Notes under the pieces: model-generated
What the model was told of the DNA's origin: nothing
Database searches by the model: none
What the model saw: the letters and a program-made list of their open reading frames with translations, nothing else
Position numbers and translations under genes: made by a program
Assembly: GCA_963971575.1 (NCBI GenBank)
Contig: OZ020611.1
Span: forward strand, 8,094,933-8,158,932
Length of the DNA stretch: 64,000 bases
Reading direction: 5' to 3'
Source: Liopterus haemorrhoidalis
Taxonomy: Eukaryota; Arthropoda; Insecta; Coleoptera; Dytiscidae
Shown here: one piece after another, positions 1 to 10,573 of the stretch
Layout of the letters: each line of letters starts with the position of its first letter
How positions within the stretch are numbered: the first letter of the stretch is position 1

Positions 1-680
1 AAAGTTGGTGTCTGCCCATTTTCGGCAGTACCTGTGCTTATAATCACTGAAACTGGTTAAATATCTAGAGAACGCGCCACTCCAGTACAGGTATGTATAT
101 AAATAAAACAAATAATCAAAACTTTGTGTGCCAAGCGATCTCTAAATTAAAATTGGGCCAGCAGTATGGGTCGTCCCGTTCTGCTGTACTTCCGTTTGCG
201 GTTAACGCTACACGCGATCTACCTGGGGTTAGTTCCAGTCCCTATCGGGAAAATGTAGAGCGTTGCCATTAATCCCTGGAACGAATGCCCGGCCATATCG
301 GTCCACAAACAAGCCACACCTGGGTCTGCTCCAGTATCTTCTTATTAAAAATAGCTATAACGTTGCCATTAATCACTGGACTCCAAATATTTCGGCTAGC
401 AAAATCAGCGCAATGATCCGCTACACTCAGCACAAGACAAATTTACAAAACTATCTGTACACGGATATTACGTCCAATAAACCGCTGACTCAAAAACACG
501 TCTCTTAAAAATCTATTACAAAGAAAATCATTACCGCTCAAGCTACACTTATTGGTATATATTAATGCCAAATTCGCTATAGACGGGCGTCAGCCTGTCT
601 AAGCGGACTCACACCTGTTCCAGTCACAAACTCGGCAGACTAGATTAAAGATAAAAAATAAAAAAACACCCGGAATATAC
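1..680. other. no gene recognised
   Basis: I recognise no coding gene here. The stretch is somewhat richer in G+C than the rest of the window. The phrase GTTGCCATTAATC occurs twice, near 264 and near 363, inside two slightly diverged ~22-bp segments about 100 bp apart. This may be an old local duplication or chance. Confidence 0.4.
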
Positions 681-831
681 CTTAAATCATAAAGGACTTT
701 CAATACCATTTGTCATTCCTATGGATGCTAATTTATGGTTATGAGATGCTTTAAAACTTGTTGAGGTACACTCATTGGAAAACGCCCGATAAATATCAGC
801 TGATTGCAAAAGTTCGTGTCCGTGTAATAAT

Positions 832-1653
832 GACTGCATCCGTGATTTGGTGAATAGTAATCCACGGATTTCAACTGAAGAGATTGCTAAGAAGTTAAAT
901 GTTGGCAAATCGACAGCATTTCGCCATTTAAAAAAACTTAGCTATACTTCGAAACTCGATATATGGGTTCCGCATATTTTGACAGAACGGAACAAACTGA
1001 AACGTGTTTCCACTGCCGTTTCTCTCCTTGCCCGTCAACAAAATGAACCTTTCTTGGATCGAGTAATAACTGGAGACGAAAAATTGATTATGTATCACAA
1101 CATAAAATGAAAAAGAAGCTGGAAGCATGGGAGTGAACGAGCAGAATCTTTGGCAAAAGCTGAATTGCATCCAATGAGAGTGTTGTTATGTGTCTGGTGG
1201 GATTGCAGAGGAATACTTTATTTCGGGCTTCTTCCACGTGGCAAAACAATAACTGCGGAAAAGTACTGTGAGCAACTCACTCAACTCAATGTGGAAATCC
1301 AAGCAAAACGGCCAAGTTTGGTTAATCGAAAAGTCATCATCTTTCACCACGACAACGCGAGACCACATGTCGCTCAACAGACACTGCAAAAACTTAGGGA
1401 GTTAAAATGGGAAATCCTCCAGTACCCCCCGTATTCCCCTGACGTTGCTCCTTTAGATTTTCATCTGTTTCGTTCTCTTCAAAATAATTTGAATGGCAAA
1501 AAAAAAAAGTTTGTGTGGATGAAGTCATAAACTACCTTACTACTCTCTTTGAAGATAAACCATTCAGTTTCTACAAAGAAGGAATTCAAAAATTTGTAAA
1601 ACGTTGGGAGAGAGTTATAGACAATGATAGGGAGTACATTATTACCCAGCAAA
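832..1653 (+). pseudogene. mariner (D34D) transposase pseudogene
   Basis: Most of a mariner-family cut-and-paste transposase is readable. The helix-turn-helix half (NPRISTEEIAKKLNVGKSTA) is followed by the linker WVPHILTERN and the catalytic domain. All three catalytic aspartates are present: ITGDEK (Asp codon 1075-1077), HHDNARPH (1351-1353) and PLDFHLF (1456-1458), with exactly 34 residues between the last two. The frame is broken twice. A TGA at 1108-1110 sits where relatives have Arg and looks like CGA decay. An 11-A run at 1498-1508 shifts the frame, after which DEVINYLTTLFEDKPFSFYK continues to the family-like C-terminus RWERVIDNDREYI. The first ~80 residues are not recognisable and I found no terminal inverted repeats. 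This is a dead copy with no functional transposase. Confidence 0.9.
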
Positions 1654-1689
1654 CATTTTTATCCGGACCAGTACTGGTAAAGCACATAC

Positions 1690-1976
1690 TCGCCGGCATT
1701 GAAAGTAATGGGCCAGTGCTGGCATTTCGTACTGGGCCAGTACCCCGGTGTCCCGTGGCCCTTAGCTGGTCCATTGATGTATCAGTTGCTGGCCCAGCAA
1801 CGGTAAAGTGCATTGAAAGTAATGGGCCAGTGCTGGCATTTCGCACTGGGCCAGTGCTGGCATTTCGCATTGGTCCAGTGCTGGCATTTTGCACTGGGCC
1901 AGTACCCCGGTGTCCCCGTGGCCGTTAGCTGGCCCATTGATGTATCAGTTGCTGGCCCAGCAACGGTAAAGTGCAA
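1690..1976. repeat. nested tandem repeat (113-bp unit with 22-bp sub-repeat)
   Basis: A unit of about 113 bp (1697-1809) recurs from 1810 to about 1975. In the second copy a ~22-bp sub-unit, roughly TGGGCCAGTGCTGGCATTTC, is expanded to three or four iterations, making that copy longer. The repeat is much richer in G+C than its flanks and starts right after the truncated mariner C-terminus. Reading frames across it on both strands are products of the repetition and are not genes. Confidence 0.85.
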
Positions 1977-2115
1977 AATAATCGCATTAGTTGCAAGATT
2001 TATTTCTGACAGACTAGTGCTTATATTATACCCACTCTCTAGTGTTTCAAATGTAATATATGTGTACTTACCCAGTATTAAAATAAATTAATGGTTAGGT
2101 GCAAAATAAATACTC

Positions 2116-2290
2116 ATTTGGCCATTTTCACCATCGTTGAATAAATTTATTTAACAAGTAAAGTTGACAATATCGCATCGGTTTTAAACTATTAATGAAG
2201 AAATTAACATTGCTGTCAATAGAATGATGCGATATTGTTAACTTAAGTTGTTAAATAAATTTATTCAACGATGGTAAAACTAGCCGATTG
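2116..2290. mobile_element. MITE-like inverted-repeat element
   Basis: Arms at about 2124-2180 and 2225-2281 are inverted copies of about 56 bp with few mismatches, sharing CCATCGTTGAATAAATTTAT. Weaker similarity extends outward a further ~10 bp on each side. The ~45-bp spacer is non-coding. This is the structure of a small non-autonomous DNA transposon, but I could not assign a superfamily because no target duplication is clear. Confidence 0.7.
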
Positions 2291-3643
2291 TAAATTGAAT
2301 TAACAGTTATAATTTATTGATTTATTTATAAATATTAAATAAATATAATTTCAGGAATAACAGGAATTAGTTTATTTAATTTATTAATTTAATGAAGAAT
2401 TTTAAGAAAATGGTTTTCTGCCATTTCGGTCAAACCAATTTCATCCTTAAGATAAGGGGTGACTAATAATTTTCGCCAATATTCGTCTTGTATTATCTAC
2501 CACATCTTTTCCCCCTGACGAGTGAAATTGAAGAGTGCCAACCTAAAGAAATCATACTTGTTAAAATAAATTCAATAAACAAATTTTATAAGCATTAATG
2601 CTATAAGCTGTTCACTTTTGTAAGAACAAACTAGATCTGGTTATTTTGGTGATTTTTATAGTGTATTACTGACTTTTAGAAACTTGGTTATATTGTAAAA
2701 AAAGCTTTACAGTTTTGGATTAAGTTTGTATTATTTTAGGTTAGTATTATATTTACAAAATATTTAAGATGTCACTATTCAAAATGAAATATGACAAATT
2801 ATATTTTTTAAATGACATATTTATAATCTTGTATCAGATTTATTAATAATTGAAAATTTTATTACATGAAAAAAACTATGATTGAACTAAACTAAAAATT
2901 AAACAATTTAATATGAAATAGTTTGTGTAAACTACGTCCTTAAATCTAACAAAACACACACAAATCACAATAAAAAACTGTATAATGCTCACAATCAATA
3001 ACTATTCAAATACACATCTTTAAAAACTGTTCACCAACACGTCCCAACTTGAACTCACAGAATATCACTTGTACCGACCCTCGAAGGCCACGCCATTAGG
3101 GTGTTTTATGACTAAGAACGGTCAGACTTTTCAAATTATTACATTCAAAAAAAGTTATAAACATAAGCACTGGCTCGCTAGAAATAATCTTGGATTAATA
3201 CAAATAAGGAATGCTTATAAAATGCTGGTAAAGTACTTCGTATAGGCAGAGTGCGAAATACAAATGTGAAGTACATTATTAATACTGGCATTGCACTTAC
3301 TTTTGGTGCCAGCAATGTACCAGCGTAAAAGCAGTTTGCCGGCGTTCGGCCGTTAGTTCAATGTTTGCTGGGTAATTAATAAAAATGTTTTTCCACGAAA
3401 ATGTGATTTATTTAATTTTATTTCAAATCGGGCACTAATTTTTGCAATCACCGCACATTACAACCATGTCACAATGTCAAAAATTCGTGTGAAATACATC
3501 TTTAAATATATATTTTCTGCACTACCATTTTGATTATTATTATTTCTTATTATTATGGGGTTTGTCAGGTCTTGACAAGCGTCCACTAATCTCAAACTTC
3601 AGCAACCTTTTGAGCCGCGTCATACTAGAGACTATTATTTCTT

Positions 3644-3674
<31 letters not shown>

Positions 3675-4265
3675 TTTTTTTTTTTTTTCGGGCAACTGTG
3701 GCCCAATAAGTGATGATTTTGTTGAGATGATGGTCAAGATATCTCAAAAATGGAGAAGAGTATCTGGCTAAGTAGAATTCTACAATATTAGCGGACTAAA
3801 GTTGAACTGTTACAAGACATACCCCACATGTGGAATAAAGCGAATGGAAAAGAAGAAGCGTAAAGTGTGAATCAAAGTTCTCAATCTTTTGTAGTTATCT
3901 ACAATAAATTAAGTTGTTCGTGTGTTTAAAAGTTACATGGTTTTTTCTCTGCATCTCAATTCAACCTTATGTAGCAGAATATAAAAAATGTGTATTTTCA
4001 AAACTAAAGAAAATAAATTTTCATAATTTCATAAAAGATATAGAAAAATTTTGCTATTTTGTAGATGAATCAAATTATTTTTTGCAGCATTCAAGCTAAT
4101 AACATTTACAGATACATCTAGTACTGCAATTAAACTTAAAAGTTTTCATAATCACGTTTTATTTACAGTCTGTTTGACAAGAGCGTGTGCTGCTAAATTT
4201 TTTCCTGGCATCTATAAGAGGGGAGATTCCAACGCGAGTAGGTAGCGGGACCCTTTCTCTTATGG
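2291..4265. other. AT-rich intergenic sequence with microsatellites
   Basis: I see no gene or element that I can name. ATT-type microsatellites lie at about 3531-3555 and 3636-3665, the second followed by a T-run to about 3688. A short patch richer in G+C at about 3280-3365 contains GCCAGCAATGTACCAGCG and may be a transposon end. Confidence 0.5.
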
Positions 4266-4733
4266 TTGGTTTATATACGGAACAAGAATAAGGAATAGGA
4301 AATAAGAATAGTGCACAAGAATAAAAAATATTAAACCGTTTATATAGGACATAACATTTCGTCGCTGCGCCTGCGTACTTGCGTTGGCCTGTGTTTAACG
4401 TTTGTCACTTGACAGGTTCTGATTCATAAAACCTTTTAAAAAAATTCGTTTATTACCGTTAAAAACATTTTATTGTTGTTTACAACCCTCTGATCACAAC
4501 TGAAAAACATCTGTTGAACAAACTTTATTACGGCAGACATTTTGATTGCTGTGCGCAGGCTTATCGTATCTTATTCTTGAAATAAGAATAAAAATGTTGA
4601 ATGTTACCAACTATTCTTATGTTTAAGTTAAATTTCATTCCTACATAAACCGATATACGGCGCAGCCATGTTTTAACATCTTGTGCACTATTCTTATTTC
4701 CTATTCCTTATTCTTGTTCCGTATTTAAACCAA
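4266..4733. mobile_element. MITE with ~53-bp terminal inverted repeats
   Basis: The left end (from 4266, TTGGTTTATATACGGAAC) and the reverse complement of the right end (to 4733) match over about 53 bp, including AATAAGGAATAGGAAATAAG and a shared GTGCACAAGA. The 468-bp element has no open frame of note. No target duplication is obvious, so the superfamily is left open. Confidence 0.8.
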
Positions 4734-4790
4734 GCATTATATGCTTCTTATAAAATGCCTGTTATCGTTCGACCTTGGTCACAAAACAAT

Positions 4791-4874
4791 ATATCGCTGG
4801 TGACCTGGCAATACCTCCTATCTACATGGTAATTCCTATGCAGATAGGAGGTATTGCCAGGTCATCCGTGATAT
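4791..4874. other. strong hairpin, 33-bp stem with 18-nt loop
   Basis: Positions 4801-4823 (TGACCTGGCAATACCTCCTA...) are a perfect inverted copy of 4842-4864. The pairing extends outward to 4791 and 4874 with one mismatch and two G-U pairs. The result is an ~84-nt hairpin about the size of a microRNA precursor. It could equally be the end of a small palindromic transposon; nothing in the sequence decides between these. Confidence 0.75.
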
Positions 4875-5040
4875 TTCACCATGAGTGTACGCATCACGTT
4901 ACGAAACCTTATTTCTGTGCTTGCAACCAAAATGATCGAAAACGTAGTACGGCGCGAAATATATGAAATTTGTAAGTAAGTGGGGTAAACGTTATTTCGA
5001 CGTAAAACACGTTTATGACCTGCCAGGTTATGTGGCCCTG

Positions 5041-5480
5041 TGCCAAAAACGACGACAAAGGACGACGAAATGATTTTACGGCTGTTTGAGAAGAATTCTC
5101 GGTCAGGCGATATATATGGTACTATATATGGTACTATAAAAAGCCGTTTACTGGCTCATGAAGTGAAATTTCAAAGCACAGTGAAGAAACCGCTTCTGTC
5201 CGAAAAACAAGTCAAGACTCGCTTGGGAGAAAGAAAGTTTGGACCACGATTGGGACAATGTAATTTTTTCGGACGAGGCTTGTTTTTGGGCACGTTCTTC
5301 CGTCAATCATACCTGATCTACCCACACCAATAGACTCATCCAGCGGACCGTTTAACACCCGGTAAAGGTGCACGACTGTTTCTCAAAGCACCTTTTCGGC
5401 ACTTTTCACATCTTCATAGATAATTTGAACGCTTAACATGTACGTGTTCCTTGTCTCAAACTTAAACTTATTAGCTCCGA
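5041..5480 (+). pseudogene. Tc1-like transposase relic
   Basis: The N-terminus reads MPKTTTKDDEMILRLFEKNS, then RLLAHEVKFQSTVKKPLLSEKQ, both typical of Tc1-family DDE transposases. After a frame change, DHDWDNVIFSDEACFWARSS carries the first catalytic acidic residue (in VIFSDE). It is followed by NHT, a TGA stop where Trp is expected, and STHTNRLIQRTV. The Tc1-like string CFSKHLFGTFHIFIDNLNA follows at about 5376-5432. There is a large internal deletion after residue ~30 and several stops and frameshifts. The last third is paralogous to 9513-9650. Confidence 0.8.
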
Positions 5481-6817
5481 ACGAAGGGTTAAATTATGCT
5501 TTTAGTACATAGTGTTTTAGATGAACCTGCACTGTTTGCATATGGAAATTATTATATTTACAAATAATTCATAAAGAGTAATTAATTTAAAAATATAATA
5601 AAACTGAAAAAAAAAACTTAAAAAATCTCTGGTCCTCACTTATATATCTGGGTGATTTTGATCAACTGAAAGCATGATTAAAATCTGCTTAATTATTAAA
5701 TATAAATCTCGCGTGCACAGTTTTTATCCATTATTTGTCTAAAACAGCTTTTTATTTAAAATTTTACACATATAGCAGTAATAACTTGTTGAATGTATGA
5801 AGCATTTTTTTAAATCGATAAATATAAGAAACTATTTCCTAGTCCACGACCGTTAAGAAGTGGACCAAGTGACATCACCGAACAAACAAATACTTATGCT
5901 TATATACTTCAGTTTTTAAGAGAATTCTGATCAAGGCCATTTGACTAATTGTAATTAATGTACTGATTTGTTTCTATTAAACTCACTCTGGCAGCTTATA
6001 AAATAATTACAAATGCATAGTTCATCAATCTGCTTTGTTTCTCGTTTAAACAAATGTGTATTTTCATTGTTCGTCTGAGAATTCAATGAGCGTGAGTTTG
6101 TTTTAGGTTCTAGCGTTACTCTGAGGGAACCAATGACGTAAAACCTTGTAGGCGTGGCTAAACTCTAACACCATATACTCCGTAGATGACCTTGATCAGA
6201 CTTCTCTAAAAAACTGAAGAGTACATAGTATTCACTCAAATGTACGGATTTTGTGAGTACCTAAGTAGATCGTACGTAGCACTACCATCCATACGTTGAA
6301 ATTTGTCTGTATATTATGTTTGCATAAGCACGTTAATATACATAACCTCACATATTTTAAAACACTGTTTTGAATTATTTTGGTGGTTCTCGGACATTTG
6401 AAAGCAAAAAAGATGTTTTAAGTGCCTAAGTATATCTTCGCAAGAAAAAAAAAAGTTACTGCCTTCATTTTACCGTATTAGACATATTATGTAAACGAAA
6501 TAGGCATTTACTTGTGACGTCATTGTTTTTTTATTAAAAAATCAGACTGTACCTAACTTATTTCAGTTAAAATTGAGTTCGTTTACACACTAGTGTAGAA
6601 AAGAACACCTGAAATTAGTTAGATAAGTAGGCTTCTTGTAACAAAATTAAGAAAAATAGGAAAACAATTAAGATTCTGACATTTATGTATTAAATTTATA
6701 TGAAATGACAAAAATGTTATTTTCACTCGTTTTTAACAGCCTTTTGAACGGTTGTAAAAAAATATTGTATGCAACACTTTAAGAAAATTAGTCAGTGTCT
6801 TATTCATACGATTTACA
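5481..6817. other. AT-rich sequence, one dispersed-repeat fragment
   Basis: I recognise no gene. Positions about 5930-6010 (GATCAAGGCCATTTGACT... ACTGATTTGTTTCTAT) are similar to about 12360-12450, so they belong to an unnamed dispersed repeat. Nothing else stands out. Confidence 0.4.
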
Positions 6818-7233
6818 TATACCGGGTGAATTATTTAAGGAGCAACATACATGTTTCACATATAATGTTAATGAAGTGAGTTATTTCAAAAGCAACATAG
6901 CCATAAAACAAATGCTTATCGTATCCATAGAAAAGACAAAATATTATTTTTTTAAATATTTTTTGGACTTAGCTACTAAGGACATTTTTATTTTTTTTTG
7001 TATGTAAATATAAACAAACTAATAAAAATTCATTTATTCTTTCTAATTTACTATTTTTTAGCCGTCTAGGAACTTTATCATGCCAAATAACTTTTATATC
7101 TAATCACCATTGCATATCTGATGCCACGGATATGAGCTTGCTTTCATAATTTGCTATGTTGCAAATGAAATAACTCACTTTATTAACATTATATGTGATA
7201 CATGTTGCTCCTTAAATAATTCACTCGGTATAT
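6818..7233. mobile_element. inverted-repeat element with ~80-bp arms
   Basis: The left arm at 6818-6899 (TATACCGGGTGAATTATTTA...) and the right arm at about 7155-7233 are inverted copies of about 80 bp with some divergence. Both contain GGAGCAACAT and ACATATAATGTTAAT-like blocks. The ~255-bp centre is AT-rich and non-coding. TA-rich flanks are compatible with a TA target duplication, but this is not proven. Confidence 0.75.
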
Positions 7234-7277
7234 AGGTACTATTGATTGATACATTCACATGTATCATTACTGCCCAA

Positions 7278-7526
7278 TAGTGGTGGCGCCAGCGAGGGGC
7301 CCGGTGGGGGAGGGGGGGCTCAAAAATTGATCTGGCTTCCAGTTGGCCCCCCCAGAATTTTTTGGAGAAAAATGTATTTCAGAACTGAGGACCTTTTTTT
7401 AGTTCATCACTTGTATTTTCATGGGTAAACGATAAAAAAATAATTTCAAATATTTCCTGGCCCTCCCAAATTTTCTTCAAAAATTTCCTGCCCCCCCCCA
7501 TATTTTAATAGCTAGCGCCGCCACTG
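7278..7526. mobile_element. hAT-type MITE with 8-bp target duplication
   Basis: The element starts TAGTGGTGGCGCCAGC and ends GCTAGCGCCGCCACTG, forming ~16-bp terminal inverted repeats. It is flanked by a perfect 8-bp direct repeat CTGCCCAA (7270-7277 and 7527-7534). An 8-bp duplication with CAGTGG-type ends is the hAT signature. The interior is 249 bp of non-coding sequence with G and C runs. It includes GAGGACCTTTTTTTAGTTCA and CACTTGTATTTT, which reappear as the unit of the tandem array at 31-32.6 kb. Confidence 0.9.
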
Positions 7527-7939
7527 CTGCCCAATTTTTGAACTTCACATTTGTATGATAATGAACTGCATTTACTTTATTGATAAATAACTATATTCAA
7601 CCTAGTAGTAATCAACCAAGTAGTAATTAACATGCCATTGTCACAATGGAAGTGATTTGCAAGTTCAGAGAATATAATTTACTATAAACATATAATTACG
7701 GTAACTTATCTAATCATTTTGATAAAATAATCATTTTATCAGTATGTTTGTGTCTATAATATGCAATAATTTAAGTTTTTCTATGACTGGTGAGAAAACT
7801 GCACTATATTTCATTTTTTTGTGCATAAAATGCTTCCTTATGGTGACTGTTAAAAAATATATAAAGTGTTATAAAAAGTTTCATAAGCGTTTCATCCTTC
7901 CACACTTTCCATAAGCATAATACGGCAAATGGCGTTCAT

Positions 7940-8060
7940 GGGGACAACAGAACCATCTTCCACAACGGCAGACGTGTCCGAGCAATCCAAAGACAAATCA
8001 AAGAGTGAATGGATTGAAAACAATTAAAATCAGTTCGTGAGCTTATAATCTCAATTTTTT
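7940..8060. repeat. local repeat, copy 1 (copy 2 at about 8708-8828)
   Basis: This segment shares CCATCTTC, GCAATCCAAA, AATCAAAGAGTGAAT and AATTAAAATCA in the same order with 8708-8828. The two copies lie either side of the TIR element at 8360-8695. They are about 75-80% alike by eye. The origin is unknown. Confidence 0.55.
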
Positions 8061-8359
8061 GTTGTTATAGTTTTTTTTTTTTTTTTTACTTATGACAGCC
8101 GCATAAAAATCAATATATATGAACGTCATTTCTGTATAACACTTTGTTACATCAAAACGGACCGTTGAAATCAAAATTTCCTATAGAAAATCTCCATTGA
8201 AGTAGACAATTAACACAAAATTCTAAAAAAAGAAAAAAAATCATAGTAATGCACATTAATGTGAGACGAAATATTTCAAAGAATTTTTGATCTGATTATT
8301 TTTTTGAATTTTTTGCTGTACTGTGCTTACATTGTTTAACTGGCTAATTGGTCATACAA

Positions 8360-8695
8360 CTATAGAGCGTTCAAAGGTGAGTTTGCAGTATAGCTCTTAT
8401 GGAAAATGGGAACGGTGTTGCCAAATGTTGTAAAAGTGTCAAATGTGTCAATTATAATAATATGAAAAACTGTTATGATTTACAAAAATCAACTCTTATA
8501 AAACTCAAAATAACACTCAACAAAAACAAATGGCCATTTGTAGAATACTGCATCTTCACAGATCAGCGCGTTTTAGAGCTGGCAACGTCGACAAGCAAGA
8601 AAAGGATAGTGTCATTGTGTAAACCCAATAGAGAGTATGAAAAAGAACTACTCCATATGCCCTGTACTGCAAACTCACCTTTGAACGCACTATAG
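8360..8695. mobile_element. MITE, TA-flanked, 34-bp terminal inverted repeats
   Basis: Left end 8360-8393 and right end 8662-8695 are inverted copies around GCGTTCAAAGGTGAGTTTGC with two or three mismatches, embedded in TATA on both sides. A TA target duplication would fit Tc1/mariner. The 330-bp interior has a short open frame that I do not recognise. An interior block (CTTCAC.GATCAGCGCGTT) is repeated at 14230-14331. Confidence 0.75.
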
Positions 8696-8986
8696 CTTGA
8701 TGCGCACATGTCAAAACCATCTTCAAGAACTACAAGTGCGTCAGTGCAATCCAAAAAAGAATCAAAGAGTGAATTGAAAAGAATTAAAATCAAATCGTCA
8801 CCAAAACTTCAAAAATCTCAAATTTAGGTTTTGGTCTAGGTTTTTATTTAATTAGATACAGCCCTATAAAAATGTTTATATGTATCAATTTATTTATTTT
8901 TTTTTCTTCTAACTGCAGTCCTAGAAAAAAAACACTGTAAAACTCATATATAAAGCGCCTTTTTTCAGACAAAGTCGGCCTTGTCG

Positions 8987-9200
8987 GCCTTGGTAGCGTA
9001 GAGGTAGCGTTTCTGCTTCACGAGTCAAAGGTCCCGGGTTCGAATCCCGGTCAAGGCATGGATGTTTGTAAGCCACAGTGTAATTGGGACATTTATAGTA
9101 CTGTTCTGTGGTTTTTTTTTTAAATCAAAAAAAAAATTTTGCTGCTCTCGTCTACGTCTGGTGCGATCAAACTTCCCATTCGTGAAAAAAAGGACTGCTT
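8987..9200 (+). mobile_element. tRNA-headed SINE or tRNA pseudogene
   Basis: Positions 8987-9058 make a 72-nt tRNA-like unit. The acceptor stem GCCTTGG pairs with TCAAGGC, the T-arm CCGGG-TTCGAAT-CCCGG is perfect, and a D-arm is present. The pol III A box (TAGCGTAGAGG) and B box (GGTTCGAATCC) are both intact. The anticodon stem does not pair well, with at least two mismatches, so a functional tRNA is unlikely and the anticodon cannot be assigned safely. The sequence continues ATGGATGTTTGTAAGCC, as in a tRNA-derived SINE body. The 3' boundary at about 9200 is a guess. Confidence 0.6.
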
Positions 9201-9512
9201 TGTGCACTTATTGCAAAAATAACAATTTTAGTAATATCTATATATAATACACATTTACTAACATACCGTATAGCATCTATTTAGAAAATTGAATAAGATA
9301 GCTCTAGATTAAAAAATAACCCCTTGTTATTAGGTAGAGTGCATTTATCAAGAGTTGATACCAGGGGTGTTATATGCGCCACACAATGACGTAAAACCAA
9401 TAGCAATGCAGTTTGCAGCCGGTTCTACGTTGGTTGCTTAGCAACCAAGTGATTGTACGAATATTGGTTTCTGCGCAGGTAACGTACTGGCCTCAACTTC
9501 TGAGAAAAGTAT

Positions 9513-9650
9513 CCGGTAAAGTTACACGTCTGGGGCTGTATCACAAAGCAACTTTTAGGTACTTTTCACATCTTCACAGATAATTTGAACGCTTAACATA
9601 CATGTGTTCCTTGGCCAGACTGTTCCCAACATTGTACTTACTAGCTCCTT
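9513..9650 (+). pseudogene. Tc1-like transposase fragment, second copy
   Basis: From 9514 the frame reads VKLHVWGCITKQLLGTFHIF then TDNLNA and a stop at 9595-9597. This is the segment of Tc1-family transposases between the first two catalytic residues. It aligns with 5356-5480, and similarity continues past the stop (ACATACATGTGTTCCTTG compared with ACATGTACGTGTTCCTTG). No N- or C-terminal parts are visible nearby. It is a dead fragment. Confidence 0.75.
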
Positions 9651-10573
9651 GCTAGGTGCTAGCTTACATTCCTTGAAACTTTCCTACAGTCCTAAAATGA
9701 CTAAATGAAGCGATGAAACCTTTCGTCTCATGGTTTAGATACCATTGCTCTGCCAAGTACGACGAGGTTGCCGCAATGGAGTGCGATCTGATTATGAAAA
9801 TTTAATGAAGTAACATTCGTAATCGTTTAAATAATAATACCACTAAAGTAGTCTGATTCACAACAGCAGGCCTCAGTCTCTCTTATTAGGCACGTATGCA
9901 CACAACTGCAATAGTAACACAGTTCGCCCTTCTTCGTGTAAAATCATATAGTGCGGATATCCCCATTGTTTTGATTGATTAATTTTTTATTTAATATTTT
10001 TATTTTTTTATAGTACGAGGGAAAGTAAGTAATTAGGTCACAAACTATTTCCAAAAGTTTCATTAGGTGGCAGCACAATCCAGCTTGATAACACTTAAGT
10101 GACAGAGTGAAAATGGCGATCGTGGTCGAAGAGCATATGAGGAAGAGCAGCGTGATGTTGTGCGTTGTTTTGTGGGCAAAAGATTTCCTGCAAAGGATAT
10201 CCATAGGAAAATGTATCCTGTTTACAGTCAAGAGTGTTTGTCGCGCAAAACAGTGTACAACTGGGTCGACAAATTCTCTCAAGGGCGCTTAAAAGTTGTT
10301 GAAAAACACCGAACTGTGCGCTCCGTTCAAATAATGTAACAATTCGACGGGTGGACGAGATGGTTCGAACTAACAGGCGGGTTACAATAGACAGCATAGC
10401 AACTGCAATAGGATGTTTTCATGGTTTGGTCTAAAAAAAGCATCTTGGCTACAAACGTTTCGCGGATGATAACGATGTTGAACGAGAGGTACGTATGTGA
10501 TTGAGACTGCAGCTCAAAGACTTTTATACAGCAGGCATTGGGACATCTATAAAGTGATGGGATAAGTGTATTT

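Noticed and set aside
8987..9058. Functional tRNA gene
   Set aside because: Acceptor, D and T arms and pol III boxes are good, but the anticodon stem has mismatches and the sequence runs on like a SINE. It is reported as a SINE head.
9405..9455. Short palindrome TTGGTTGCTTAGCAACCAA
   Set aside because: It is a single 8-bp-arm palindrome without flanking duplication or a second copy; this length is expected by chance.
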